Counted from the first letter of the stretch, positions 26,402 through 35,495 are shown. The stretch: 64,000 bases of DNA from an uncultured Prevotellaceae bacterium (GCA_947168395.1 CAMVLT010000005.1:62001-126000); one strand, 5' to 3'. The notes: a model not told the origin generated them from the letters alone. Numbers and translations are program-made.

Positions 26402-29002
26402 ATGAAGATATTACTCTCTTTACCCCCAAATTTGGTGGAGTGTTTCCACGATATTACTGGCTTAAGCCGCCAGGACTATTTCTGTACGTGCGACCCCGTT
26501 GGCCATCGGTTAGGCAGCGGAGGCGGCACGGCGTGGCTGCTGCAGCAGGCTTGTTTAAGTGAAAAGGGAAAAGTGAACTCTTCACTTTTTGACGACTGGT
26601 TGCCGCAGGAGAAGCGCATCTTGGTGCATGCTGGCGGACAGAGCCGACGACTGCCCTCCTACGCCGTATCGGGAAAGGTGCTGATGCCCGTTCCCGTGTT
26701 CCGCTGGGAGCGTGGCCAGCGGTTGTCGCAGACGCTCCTTGACTTGCAGCTGCCCCTGTACAAGCGGCTGATGGCGATGGCTCCCGATACGATTCACACG
26801 ATGGTGGTCAGCGGCGATGTGTTCATTCGTGCCACCCAACCCTTGCAGCCGGTACCCGATGCCGATGTGGTGTGCTATGGTCTGTGGCTTCCCGCCTCGA
26901 CGGCCAGGAACCACGGCGTGTTCGTCAGCCGACGCCAGACACCCACCGTATTGAAGCAGATGCTGCAGAAACCGTCGGTGCAGACGTTGGTTGAACTGCA
27001 GAAGGAACACTTCTATCTGACCGACATCGGCGTGTGGATGCTGTCGGACAAAGCGGTGAGACTGCTGATGAAGAAGACCGAGACGGATGATAAATCTCAA
27101 ATCAAAGAATACGACCTTTACGGTCAGTTCGGCTGCACGTTAGGCACCGACCCTACGATTGACGACCCTGAACTGCGTGAGCTGAAGGTGGCAATCCTGC
27201 CCTTGCCCGGCGGCGAGTTCTACCACTTCGGAACCTCCCGCGAAATGATATCATCGACCCTTGCTGTGCAGAATTTAGTGAAGGACCAGCGGGAAATCAT
27301 GCACCTCGACCGCAAGCCCCATCCCAGCATCTTCGTGCAGAACTCTGTCACGGAGATTGCGTTCACAGAGGACAATACTAACATCTGGATAGAGAATTCG
27401 TATGTGCCGAAGAGCTGGCACCTGACCCACGACCACGTGATAACCGGCGTGCCCCGCAACGACTGGGACATCACCCTGCAGCCGGGCGAATGTATCGACG
27501 TGGTGCCTGTCGGCGACAGCGACTACGAGGTACGGCGCTACCATATTGGCGATGCCGTCAACAGCAACGAACTGGCTGAGCGGGCCAATCTGCAACGCCT
27601 CTTTGCACAGCGGCGGGAGTTCCGCAAACAGAACTGGCCGGCACTGGCTGCCAACTGGCAGCACTCCGTGTTCTACCAGCTCGACCTCAACCATGCCGCC
27701 GAGGAGTTTCGTAAGGAACAGATACCCCTGCCACCACCCCTGCCTGCTGATGCGCCGTTGATGGCCCGTATCCACGATGCCATGTTCCGTGGTGACAGCA
27801 GGCAGGCTTTCGCTCTGCTTCGTGAAGCAATAAAAGATGAAAGATTGCAGAAGGGAGGCGATACCTCTAACCTCTTACCTCTTACCTCTCACCTCTGCAA
27901 CGACCAGATAGTCTGGGCGCGTTCCCCGGTACGCATCGACATTGCCGGTGGATGGACGGACACGCCTCCCTACTGTCTGATGGAGGGCGGCAATGTCGTC
28001 AACTTAGCCATCGAACTGAATGGCCAACCTCCCTTGCAGGCCTACGTAAAGCCTTGTCGGAAACCGCATATCGTCCTGCGCAGCATCGACCTCGGTGCTA
28101 CCGAGGTCATCGAGACCTACGAGCAGTTGGCTGATTACAACAAAGTGGGTTCGCCTTTCTCCATTCCCAAGGCTGCCCTGACCCTTGCCGGCTTTTTGCC
28201 AGGCTCCTCCCACCCTGTTTCTCTCACCTCTCACCTCAAAGAGTTTGGCTGTGGCATCGAACTGACACTGCTGTCGGCCATTCCCGCAGGCAGTGGCCTC
28301 GGTACGTCAAGCATTTTGGCGGCAACGGTCTTGGGAGCCTTGAACGACTTCTGCAACCTCGGGTGGGACAAGAACGAAATAGGCAACCGCACGCTTATCT
28401 TGGAACAGCTGCTGACCACTGGCGGTGGTTGGCAGGACCAGTATGGTGGGGTGCTCGGTGGCGTCAAACTGTTGCAGACGGAGCGTGGCTTCCGACAGAA
28501 CCCCGTGGTACGCTGGTTGCCCGATGGTCTGTATACCCAACCTGAGTATGCCCAGTGTCACCTGTTATATTATACCGGCATCACCCGGACGGCCAAAACC
28601 ATACTGGCCGAGATAGTGCGTCGTATGTTCCTCAACGAGCACGACCAGCTCGCCCTGTTACGCCAGATGAAGGAACACACGTTGCAGATGTATGAAGCCA
28701 TTCAGCTGCAGGACTTCCGGCAGATGGGTCTGCTCGTCCGCAAGACGTGGGAGCAGAACCAGTTGCTCGACAGCGGCACCAATCCCCCTGAGGTGGCGGC
28801 CATTACCGACCTCATCGACGACCTGTGCCTGGGCTACAAACTGCCGGGTGCCGGTGGTGGCGGCTATCTGTATATGGTGGCCAAGGATGCCGAAGCTGCC
28901 GTCCGCATCAAAAACATCCTGAATGAGAACCGTCAGAACCCGAATGCCCGCTTCGTCGACATGACACTCTCGAAAACCGGCCTCCAAATCAGTAGAAGTT
29001 AA
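26402..29002 (+). CDS. fkp: Bifunctional L-fucokinase / fucose-1-phosphate guanylyltransferase
   Basis: Fkp turns L-fucose into GDP-L-fucose, used to fucosylate capsule and glycoproteins. The N-terminal half is the nucleotidyltransferase (HAGGQSRRLPSYAVSGKVLMPVP, about residues 76-98); the C-terminal half is a GHMP kinase (VRIDIAGGWTDTPPYC, PAGSGLGTSS near 628-637, GAGGGGYLYM near 818). At 866 residues it is somewhat shorter than B. fragilis Fkp. Three repeat tracts interrupt it in frame: 26557-26592 (SEKGKVNSSLF), 27863-27896 (TSNLLPLTSHL) and 28221-28237 (SLTSHL). All belong to the same TCACYTY-like family. fucP is divergent and a GSCFA gene follows 9 bp later. Confidence 0.95.
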   Translation: MKILLSLPPNLVECFHDITGLSRQDYFCTCDPVGHRLGSGGGTAWLLQQACLSEKGKVNSSLFDDWLPQEKRILVHAGGQSRRLPSYAVSGKVLMPVPVFRWERGQRLSQTLLDLQLPLYKRLMAMAPDTIHTMVVSGDVFIRATQPLQPVPDADVVCYGLWLPASTARNHGVFVSRRQTPTVLKQMLQKPSVQTLVELQKEHFYLTDIGVWMLSDKAVRLLMKKTETDDKSQIKEYDLYGQFGCTLGTDPTIDDPELRELKVAILPLPGGEFYHFGTSREMISSTLAVQNLVKDQREIMHLDRKPHPSIFVQNSVTEIAFTEDNTNIWIENSYVPKSWHLTHDHVITGVPRNDWDITLQPGECIDVVPVGDSDYEVRRYHIGDAVNSNELAERANLQRLFAQRREFRKQNWPALAANWQHSVFYQLDLNHAAEEFRKEQIPLPPPLPADAPLMARIHDAMFRGDSRQAFALLREAIKDERLQKGGDTSNLLPLTSHLCNDQIVWARSPVRIDIAGGWTDTPPYCLMEGGNVVNLAIELNGQPPLQAYVKPCRKPHIVLRSIDLGATEVIETYEQLADYNKVGSPFSIPKAALTLAGFLPGSSHPVSLTSHLKEFGCGIELTLLSAIPAGSGLGTSSILAATVLGALNDFCNLGWDKNEIGNRTLILEQLLTTGGGWQDQYGGVLGGVKLLQTERGFRQNPVVRWLPDGLYTQPEYAQCHLLYYTGITRTAKTILAEIVRRMFLNEHDQLALLRQMKEHTLQMYEAIQLQDFRQMGLLVRKTWEQNQLLDSGTNPPEVAAITDLIDDLCLGYKLPGAGGGGYLYMVAKDAEAAVRIKNILNENRQNPNARFVDMTLSKTGLQISRS
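26557..26592. repeat. AAGTGAA/TTCACTT tract in fkp (N-terminal half)
   Basis: AAAAGTGAA (26569-26577) and TTCACTTTT (26581-26589) form a perfect hairpin with a 3-nt loop, preceded by AAGTGAAAAGGG. It is in frame, before the nucleotide-binding motif. Confidence 0.7.
27863..27896. repeat. CTCTTAC/CTCTCAC tandem tract in fkp (domain linker)
   Basis: About five 7-bp units of the type ACCTCTT/ACCTCTC in tandem, translated as TSNLLPLTSHL. It lies in the linker just before the GHMP kinase half. Confidence 0.75.
28221..28237. repeat. CTCTCAC tandem tract in fkp (kinase domain)
   Basis: CTCTCACCTCTCACCTC, translated SLTSHL, of the same unit family as the tract at 27863 and in the same reading phase (both give LTSHL). 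Confidence 0.65.
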
Positions 29003-29011
29003 GAGTTAAGA

Positions 29012-29878
29012 ATGATGGTGTTTAGGACAGTTGTCAACATCCCTGACCCGGGCTTCCGGATTGAGCCTTGCGAGGAAATGCTCTTCGTAGGCTCCTGCTT
29101 TGCCGACAGCATCGGCCAGCGGTTTGTTGAGGAGCGGTTCCGTGCCACGGTCAATCCCTACGGCACCATGTATAATCCTGCCTCGGTGCTGCATACGGTG
29201 GAACGTTGGCTCCCCCTCCAGTTGGAGGGGGGTGGGGGGAGGCTCCCCCGTATAGTCTTCCTCACCCTTGGCACCAACCACGTCTACCGTATGAAGGAGA
29301 CGGGCGAGATAGTCGACAACTGCCAGAAACGTCCAGCCGCCCTCTTTCAGGAAGAACAGCTGACCGTCGATGAGTGTGCCGACTACCTGCTCCGTATCGT
29401 TGACGTGCTGCGCAGTCATCGTCCCGACGTTCAGGTCGTTTTCACCGTCAGTCCCATCCGCTACCGCAAATACGGCTATCATGAGTCCCAGCTTTCCAAG
29501 GCCACCCTGCTGTTGGCTACAGAACAGGTTTGCAGCCGACTCTACGGACTATCGCAGACAGACCGTGTTTGTCCGTGTCAGTCCGTTGCTTATTTCCCCG
29601 CCTACGAAATCGTGCTCGACGAACTGCGCGACTACCGCTTCTACAAGGACGACATGCTCCACCCCTCGCCACAGGCCGTAGAGTACATCTGGCAACAGTT
29701 GGTCGAACACTACTTCTCACCTGCTGCCAAGGAGTTCCTGCGTGAGTGGGCACCGCTGAAGGCAGCCCTCGGCCACCGTCCTTTTGACCCCGATTCCGAG
29801 GCCTATCGCGACTTTATGGATAAAACTATGTTAAAAGTGGCTGAGTTGCAGAAAAAATATCCTACCTTTGCACCTTAA
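29012..29878 (+). CDS. GSCFA domain protein
   Basis: The 288-residue protein carries the defining FVGSCFADSIG (residues about 25-35) and DDMLHPSPQAVEYIW near the end, which places it in the SGNH-hydrolase-like GSCFA family common in Bacteroidota. The substrate is unknown; ester cleavage or glycan deacylation is likely from the fold. Two repeats are inserted in frame: a GC-rich palindrome (29210-29248, LPLQLEGGGGRLPR) and a GTCCGTGTCAGTCCGTTGC copy (29571-29589, VCPCQSV). It follows fkp by 9 bp and contains the murF-alr promoter near its 3' end. The first of two consecutive ATGs is chosen. Confidence 0.88.
   Translation: MMVFRTVVNIPDPGFRIEPCEEMLFVGSCFADSIGQRFVEERFRATVNPYGTMYNPASVLHTVERWLPLQLEGGGGRLPRIVFLTLGTNHVYRMKETGEIVDNCQKRPAALFQEEQLTVDECADYLLRIVDVLRSHRPDVQVVFTVSPIRYRKYGYHESQLSKATLLLATEQVCSRLYGLSQTDRVCPCQSVAYFPAYEIVLDELRDYRFYKDDMLHPSPQAVEYIWQQLVEHYFSPAAKEFLREWAPLKAALGHRPFDPDSEAYRDFMDKTMLKVAELQKKYPTFAP
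29210..29248. repeat. GC-rich palindromic repeat, copy 4 (in-frame in GSCFA gene)
   Basis: CCCCTCCA (29213-29220) / TGGAGGGG (29223-29230), followed by GGTGGGGGGAGG. This is a variant arm of the family, read through as LQLEGGGGRL. Confidence 0.75.
29571..29589. repeat. GTCCGTGTCAGTCCGTTGC copy inside GSCFA gene
   Basis: Identical over 19 bp to 13320-13338 and over 18 bp to 13277-13294 in the non-coding gap 16 kb away. It is in frame just before the conserved segment YFPAYEIVLDELRDYRFY. Confidence 0.8.
29863..29870 (+). promoter_or_regulatory. -7 element for murF-alr
   Basis: TACCTTTG, 23 bp before the murF-alr ATG, inside the last codons of the GSCFA gene. Confidence 0.65.
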
Positions 29879-29893
29879 AATAAGAAAGACGCT

Positions 29894-32404
29894 ATGATAT
29901 ATACTATTGAAAAAGTGACCACATTGATTGGGGCACGCCGATATGGCGACCACGATGCCAACGTGAGATGGCTGCTGACCGACAGTCGCTCACTCTGTTT
30001 TCCCGAGGAGACACTGTTCTTCGCCTTGCGCTCGAAGCGCAACGACGGCCACCACTACATCGGCGAGCTCTATCGTCGTGGTGTCCGCTCGTTCGTGGTG
30101 GAACAGGTGCCTGAGCATCCGCAGCAGGATGCCAACTACCTGAAAGTGCCTTCTACGCTGGCAGCCCTGCAACGTTTGGCCGAACGTCATCGTGACGAGT
30201 TCGACATTCCCATCGTGGGTATCACCGGGTCCAACGGCAAGACGATGGTCAAGGAGTGGCTTTATCAGCTCTTGCTGCCGTCGCAGAAAATTGTGCGCTC
30301 GCCGCGTTCTTACAATTCGCAGATTGGCGTGCCGCTCTCTGTATGGCTGCTGAACGAGCAGACCGAGGTGGGCATCTTCGAGGCAGGCATCAGCCAGCCG
30401 GGCGAGATGATGGCCTTGCACGACATCATACAGCCCACCGTCGGTGTCCTGACTTGCCTGACCGATGCCCATCAGGAGAATTTCCGCTCCATGGAGGAGA
30501 AGTGCCTGGAGAAGTTGGAACTGATGCACGACACGACGGCCATGATTTATCCAACCGACGACAATACCGTGAGCCGTTGCATCCGCCGTATGCACTATCA
30601 GGGCGAGAAGATAGGATGGTCGCGCACCGACGAGCAGGTTCCCTTCTTTGTGACAGCAGTTGAGAGTTGTCAGACTCCACTCCCTTTGGGAGGGGTAGGG
30701 GGTGGGTCCCATGTCACCTATATATATAAAGGTACGCCCGGAGAGTACACCATCCCCTTCATCGACGAAGCCAGTATCGAGGATAGCATCATCTGTGCGG
30801 TCACTGCGCTGCACCTGGGACTCACGCCCGGCCAACTGGCAGAGCGGATGCCCCTCTTGGAGCCTATTGCCATGCGCCTTGAGGTGAAGCAGGGACAGCA
30901 CGGCTGTACGCTCATCAACGACTCCTACAATTCCGACATCAATTCGTTGGACATCGCTCTCGACTTCATGAACCGTCGCCAGCAGCCGACTGTCAAGCGG
31001 ACGCTGATATTGAGCGACATCTACCAGAGTGGTGAGCAGCCTGAGGAACTTTACCGACAGGTGAACGACCTCTGCATGAAGCGTGGCATCGACAAGCTCA
31101 TCGGCATCGGCGAGGAGCTTTCGTCTCACTCCCGCACTTTCCTCGTAGCCGAAAAATACTTTTTCACCACTACGCAGGACTTCCTCTCCAGCCCTGTCTT
31201 CCAGCAGCTGCGCGACGAGGTCATTCTGCTCAAAGGCTCTCGCCGCTTCGGCTTTGAACATATCACAGAGTTGCTCGAGCAGAAGGTACACGAAACCATC
31301 TTGGAGGTGAACCTCAACGCCTTGGTCGACAACCTCAACTACTTCCGCTCGTTCCTGAAGCCTGAGACCAAGATGGTGTGTATGGTGAAGGCTGATGCCT
31401 ACGGTGCCGGTGCTGTCGAGGTTTCCAAGACGCTGCAGGACCATCGTGTCGACTACCTGGCAGTGGCAGTGGCCGACGAAGGTGTGGCACTGCGCAAGGC
31501 GGGCATCACGGCCAACATCATGATTATGAACCCCGAGATGACGGCCTTCAAGACTATGTTCGATTACGACCTCGAGCCTGAGGTCTATTCTTTCCGCTTG
31601 TTGGATGCGCTGATTAAGGCTGCCCGCAAGGAGGGTATCACCGGCTGGCCGGTACACATCAAGCTCGATACCGGCATGCATAGGTTGGGCTTCGACCCTG
31701 AGCACGACATCGACGAACTGATTGACCGTCTGCACCATCAGCAGGCCGTCATCCCGCGTTCGGTGTTCAGCCATTTCGTGGGGTCTGACAGCGATGACTT
31801 CGACGACTTCTCGGCCCGGCAGTTTGACTTGTTCGACAAGGGTAGCCGCAGCTTGCAGGCTGCCTTCAGCCATAAAATACTGCGCCATATAGATAACTCT
31901 GCCGGCATCGAGCACTTCCCCGAGCGGCAGATGGACATGTGCCGCCTTGGCATCGGCCTCTATGGGGTGAACCCCTACGAGTCACATGAGTCCTATATGC
32001 CTCATGAGTCGCTGAAGACCGTGTCCACCCTCAAGACCACCATCCTGCAGCTGCGTCATGTCAAGGCAGGCGACTCGGTAGGCTATAGCCGTCGCACGGT
32101 ACTCAGCCGCGACAGCGTAATCGGGGCCATCCCCATCGGTTATGCCGACGGTCTGGACCGCCATTTGGGCAACCGTCATGGCTATTGCTTGGTAAACGGA
32201 CAACGGGCTGAGTATGTGGGCAACATCTGCATGGACGTGGCTATGATTGATGTGACAGACATCGACTGCCGGGAGGGCGACACCGTTGAGATTTTCGGAC
32301 AGAACCTGCCGGTGACGGTGCTCAGCGATACCATCGACACCATTCCCTATGAGGTGCTGACCGGTGTCAGCCCCCGTGTCAAGAAGGTTTATTATCAGGA
32401 TTAG
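29894..32404 (+). CDS. Bifunctional MurF / alanine racemase
   Basis: The fusion of UDP-MurNAc-tripeptide:D-Ala-D-Ala ligase (N-terminal, about 1-455) and alanine racemase (about 465-836) is typical of Bacteroidota. MurF: P-loop GITGSNGKTMVKEWL near residue 109 and NDSYNSDINSLDIAL. Alr: PLP lysine K499 in MVKADAYGAGA, then IKLDTGMHRLGF and GNICMDVAMIDVT. It makes D-Ala and adds D-Ala-D-Ala to the muropeptide precursor in the cytoplasm. Two repeats sit in frame: a GC-rich palindrome (30675-30707, TPLPLGGVGGGS) in MurF and a CATGAGTC-type tract (31976-32011, YESHESYMPHES) in Alr. The stop overlaps the convergent M6 gene by 3 bp. Confidence 0.96.
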   Translation: MIYTIEKVTTLIGARRYGDHDANVRWLLTDSRSLCFPEETLFFALRSKRNDGHHYIGELYRRGVRSFVVEQVPEHPQQDANYLKVPSTLAALQRLAERHRDEFDIPIVGITGSNGKTMVKEWLYQLLLPSQKIVRSPRSYNSQIGVPLSVWLLNEQTEVGIFEAGISQPGEMMALHDIIQPTVGVLTCLTDAHQENFRSMEEKCLEKLELMHDTTAMIYPTDDNTVSRCIRRMHYQGEKIGWSRTDEQVPFFVTAVESCQTPLPLGGVGGGSHVTYIYKGTPGEYTIPFIDEASIEDSIICAVTALHLGLTPGQLAERMPLLEPIAMRLEVKQGQHGCTLINDSYNSDINSLDIALDFMNRRQQPTVKRTLILSDIYQSGEQPEELYRQVNDLCMKRGIDKLIGIGEELSSHSRTFLVAEKYFFTTTQDFLSSPVFQQLRDEVILLKGSRRFGFEHITELLEQKVHETILEVNLNALVDNLNYFRSFLKPETKMVCMVKADAYGAGAVEVSKTLQDHRVDYLAVAVADEGVALRKAGITANIMIMNPEMTAFKTMFDYDLEPEVYSFRLLDALIKAARKEGITGWPVHIKLDTGMHRLGFDPEHDIDELIDRLHHQQAVIPRSVFSHFVGSDSDDFDDFSARQFDLFDKGSRSLQAAFSHKILRHIDNSAGIEHFPERQMDMCRLGIGLYGVNPYESHESYMPHESLKTVSTLKTTILQLRHVKAGDSVGYSRRTVLSRDSVIGAIPIGYADGLDRHLGNRHGYCLVNGQRAEYVGNICMDVAMIDVTDIDCREGDTVEIFGQNLPVTVLSDTIDTIPYEVLTGVSPRVKKVYYQD
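30675..30707. repeat. GC-rich palindromic repeat, copy 5 (in-frame in murF-alr)
   Basis: CCACTCCC TTT GGGAGGGG followed by TAGGGGGTGGG, giving the peptide TPLPLGGVGGGS. It lies in the MurF part, just before the segment GTPGEYTIPFIDEASIED. Confidence 0.8.
31976..32011. repeat. CATGAGTC repeat tract in the Alr part
   Basis: GAGTCACATGAGTCCTATATGCC then TCATGAGTC: three copies of GAGTC in 34 bp, with CATGAGTC and TCATGAGTC duplicated around CCTATATG. It is read as the peptide YESHESYMPHES. Confidence 0.6.
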
Positions 32405-33981
32405 CGAACCTTGGCGTATTTCTTTCCGTTCACGATGTAGATACCGGTTGGCAATGCGCTGTTTGGCGATGTGCCATGTGCTATTCTGCGGCCTTGCAGG
32501 TCGTAGACGATGCCGGGACGTTGTGCTGCGTTGACGACGGTTTTGATGCCGTCACTGACGGGATGGCTGGCCCGGTATCTGAACGACATGGTGCCGTCGT
32601 CGTTCTGCCTGATGTCGAGTATGGCACTTTCCATCAGCTTTGTTCCCTTGGAGTTCTTGTTGAAGAGTGTGGCGGCGGGACTTGATGTAGCCGTCAGGCT
32701 GTCGTTGGCCTGGTAGGGGTAGAGGTCGGTATTTAGGGTATTCTTACTGTAGTACGAGCTTATCGCTGACCAGTATTTGGAGTCGTCGTCGTCGTCCGCA
32801 TGGAACAGGGTCATGCGCTGATGGTCGTTCCCGCAGGTTAGTTTCATTGCGAGTGCCTCTTCTAATGTCAGAATGGTGTTGGGGATATTGTTCACCCACA
32901 CCTCGCTGTCGAAGTCCACATGGGTAATCATCATTCCGGCGGCGGGGTAGGATTTGTCCCAACCCGTCTTTTGGCGGTTCTCTATCATATAGAATTCGTC
33001 GTGATGGGCGTCGTTGTATATGATGTAGGTGCTGCCATGCTCGCTGATGGGCTTGACGCTGTCGATGTCGGCGTCGTGGTCGGACAGCACTATAGGCTCC
33101 TGCCATCCGCACATCATCTTCTCGTAGGCCGTGTAGCCTACCGGTCTGAAACCGTTGCCGGCATGGCTGCCTCCGCTCATCAGGTCGAAGTCGTTCATGC
33201 CGAAGGCTCCTCTGTAGATGATGTCGTAGAAGTCGGGGAATCCTAAGCAGTGGGAGAACTCATGGCAGAAGGTGCCAATGCCGTTGATGCGGCCTGACTT
33301 GGCAAGCTCGTTGGCGCAGGCGTAGACGTTGATGGCCATGCCGTTGATGACGTATGGCCTGCCGATGGCTTCTTTCATGTTCCACATGTGGGGCCAGATG
33401 GCGTTCTTGTCCGACGTGTCCGACTCGCTCTTGCCCGCGTAGACTACGAACACCTCGTCCACTTCCCCGTCGCCATCCCAGTCGTAGTCGGCGAAGTTGA
33501 CCTTGTCGGCCACGGCCTCGCACATCTCGATAATCATCTCCTCAGGGTGTACGTCCAACCCCTCTTTGTCGTTCTCTCCGTAGTGCTTGTATTCGTACTT
33601 GGTGGTGTAGGGGCCGAGGACGTCGAACTCCAACTCAAACTGTCCGTCACTCTGGTCGTAGAAATAGTCGGCCACGCTCCCTACGAAGCCTTCCTGTGTG
33701 GTGTAGCCTCGGGTGTTCAGTATGTCGTGGTATTTCTCGCGGTCGTTTTGTTCCTTGAACTTCTTGTCGGTAAACTCGGCCAGGATGACCAGTCCCCGGT
33801 TCTTGCCTGTGAAGTGGGTGCGGTCGCCTGTCTTCACCCTCATCTGCTGCATGCGCGACGCGGCTGTTTTCCGGGCATTCACGGTACGCCAGCATCCGAT
33901 GCCCTTCCTGGGGGTGCTGGCAGTGGTTGTGGCGGTCGAAAGAAGCAGTGCACCGACTGCCGTCAGTATGGTCTTAATCAT
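32401..33981 (-). CDS. Exported M6-family metalloprotease
   Basis: The 526-residue protein has a signal peptide (MIKTILTAVGALLLSTATTTAS) and the extended zinc site HEFSHCLGFPD (residues about 239-249), the HExxHxxGxxD pattern of the immune-inhibitor-A/M6 peptidases. Other family features are GLVILAEFTDKKF, a calcium-like DWDGDGEVDEV and MSGGSH. The C-terminus (VYDLQGRRIAHG...LPTGIYIVNGKKYAKV) is the tail typical of Prevotella secreted proteins. It probably degrades proteins outside the cell. The -7 element is at 34014-34021. The stop overlaps murF-alr. Confidence 0.92.
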   Translation of the reverse strand: MIKTILTAVGALLLSTATTTASTPRKGIGCWRTVNARKTAASRMQQMRVKTGDRTHFTGKNRGLVILAEFTDKKFKEQNDREKYHDILNTRGYTTQEGFVGSVADYFYDQSDGQFELEFDVLGPYTTKYEYKHYGENDKEGLDVHPEEMIIEMCEAVADKVNFADYDWDGDGEVDEVFVVYAGKSESDTSDKNAIWPHMWNMKEAIGRPYVINGMAINVYACANELAKSGRINGIGTFCHEFSHCLGFPDFYDIIYRGAFGMNDFDLMSGGSHAGNGFRPVGYTAYEKMMCGWQEPIVLSDHDADIDSVKPISEHGSTYIIYNDAHHDEFYMIENRQKTGWDKSYPAAGMMITHVDFDSEVWVNNIPNTILTLEEALAMKLTCGNDHQRMTLFHADDDDDSKYWSAISSYYSKNTLNTDLYPYQANDSLTATSSPAATLFNKNSKGTKLMESAILDIRQNDDGTMSFRYRASHPVSDGIKTVVNAAQRPGIVYDLQGRRIAHGTSPNSALPTGIYIVNGKKYAKVR

Positions 33982-34013
33982 ATTTTATAGATGTAATAGC
34001 AAATATGAGGGTA

Positions 34014-34021
34014 CAAAGTTA
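34014..34021 (-). promoter_or_regulatory. -7 element for M6 protease
   Basis: TAACTTTG on the minus strand, 33 bp from the ATG at 33981. Confidence 0.6.
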
Positions 34022-34064
34022 CAAACTTTCTTTCAATTTCTGCTGCTATTTGAAAAATAATTCG

Positions 34065-34072
34065 TACTTTTG
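34065..34072 (+). promoter_or_regulatory. -7 element for the EIIC-kduI-exuT locus
   Basis: TACTTTTG, 44 bp before the EIIC-like ATG, divergent from the M6 protease promoter. Confidence 0.6.
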
Positions 34073-34115
34073 CACCGTATAATGCGCTAAAAACAAACAA
34101 ACTAATCAATAAACA

Positions 34116-35495
34116 ATGGAACAAGTATTCAGTTACATTATCAGTCTCGGAGCATCGGTCATGATGCCCATCCTGTTTACCATCATCGGCCTGTGCATCG
34201 GCATGAAGTTCGGCAAGTCACTCAAGAGCGGACTCTACGTCGGCGTCGGTTTCGTGGGCTTAGGCATTGTCACGGCGCTGCTGACCACCAACTTCGGGGG
34301 TCCGCTGAGCGACATCTCCGAGCTCTACGGCCTGCAGCTCGGCGTGTTCGACATGGGCTGGCCCGCCGCTGCCGCCGTGGCCTATAACACGGCCGTCGGC
34401 GCCCTCATCATCCCCATCTGTCTGGGTGTGAACTTCCTGCTGCTGGTTACCAAATGCACGCGCACGGTGAACATCGACCTGTGGAACTACTGGCACTTCG
34501 CCTTCATCGGCGCTGTGGCCTACTTCGTCATGGACCAGTCGCTGGCCTGGGGCTACTTCGCCGCCATCGTCTGCTACATCAACACGCTGGTGATGGCCGA
34601 CCTGACGGCCGACCGTTTCCAGGGCTACTACGAGGGCATGGAGGGCATCAGCATACCGCAGCCCTTCTGCCAGAGCTTCACACCCTTCGCGCTGGTCATC
34701 AGCAAGGCGCTCGACATGATTCCGGGCTTCTCGAAGCTCGACATCGACGCCGAGGGCCTGAAGAAGCGCTTCGGTGTGCTCGGCGAGCCGCTGGTGCTGG
34801 GCGTCATCGTCGGCGCGCTCATCGGACTGCTGGCCCAGCTGGACGTCAAGAAGGTCCTGTTCCTCGGCGTCACCATGGGCGCCGTCATGGAGCTCATACC
34901 GCGCATCACCCGCCTGTTCATCGACGGCCTGATGCCTATCTCGGAGAAGACGCAGGAGGTGGTGAAGCGCAAGTTCAACGGCAAGAAGGTCTACATCGGC
35001 ATGTCGCCCGCCCTGGTCATCGGCCATCCCACGACGCTCGTCGTCTCGCTGCTGCTCATACCCGTCACGCTCGGGCTGGCCGTCGTCCTGCCCGGCAACC
35101 AGTTCCTGCCGCTGGCCTCGCTCGCAGGCATGTTCTACGTCTTCGTCATGGTGCTGCCCTACACCAAGGGCAATGTCGTCAAGACGTTCATCATCGGACT
35201 CATTGCACTGGCCGTCGGACTGTGGTTCGTCACCGACATGGCGCCCGCCTTCACCCAGGCTGCCAAGACGGTGTTCGAGCAGACGGGCGATAAGGCCGCC
35301 GACATTCCCGCCGGCTTCGAAGGTGGAGCCCTCGACTTCGCCTCCTCCCTCTTCGGCTGGGTCATCTACAAGTGCGTGGCCTATCTGAAGTGGATTGGCG
35401 CCGCTGTGCTCACCCTCGTCACCGTCGGCATGGTCGCCTGGAACCGCAAACGTATTGTTGCCGAGGACTCCAGCCACAACGAGATAACGAAATAA
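34116..35495 (+). CDS. Orphan GatC-type PTS EIIC-like permease
   Basis: The 459-residue membrane protein closely follows the galactitol EIIC family: LTTNFGGPLSDI, DMGWPAAAAVAYNTAVGALIIP, TRTVNIDLWNYWHFAFIGA and EGISIPQPF. In the classical system EIIC moves the sugar while EIIA and EIIB phosphorylate it. No EIIA, EIIB, HPr or EI gene lies in this window. The neighbours are kduI and a hexuronate-type MFS gene, which suggests a uronate or related sugar acid as substrate, possibly carried without phosphorylation; this is inference. The C-terminal codons (HNEITK and the stop) belong to a 16-bp tandem repeat. Confidence 0.88.
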   Translation: MEQVFSYIISLGASVMMPILFTIIGLCIGMKFGKSLKSGLYVGVGFVGLGIVTALLTTNFGGPLSDISELYGLQLGVFDMGWPAAAAVAYNTAVGALIIPICLGVNFLLLVTKCTRTVNIDLWNYWHFAFIGAVAYFVMDQSLAWGYFAAIVCYINTLVMADLTADRFQGYYEGMEGISIPQPFCQSFTPFALVISKALDMIPGFSKLDIDAEGLKKRFGVLGEPLVLGVIVGALIGLLAQLDVKKVLFLGVTMGAVMELIPRITRLFIDGLMPISEKTQEVVKRKFNGKKVYIGMSPALVIGHPTTLVVSLLLIPVTLGLAVVLPGNQFLPLASLAGMFYVFVMVLPYTKGNVVKTFIIGLIALAVGLWFVTDMAPAFTQAAKTVFEQTGDKAADIPAGFEGGALDFASSLFGWVIYKCVAYLKWIGAAVLTLVTVGMVAWNRKRIVAEDSSHNEITK

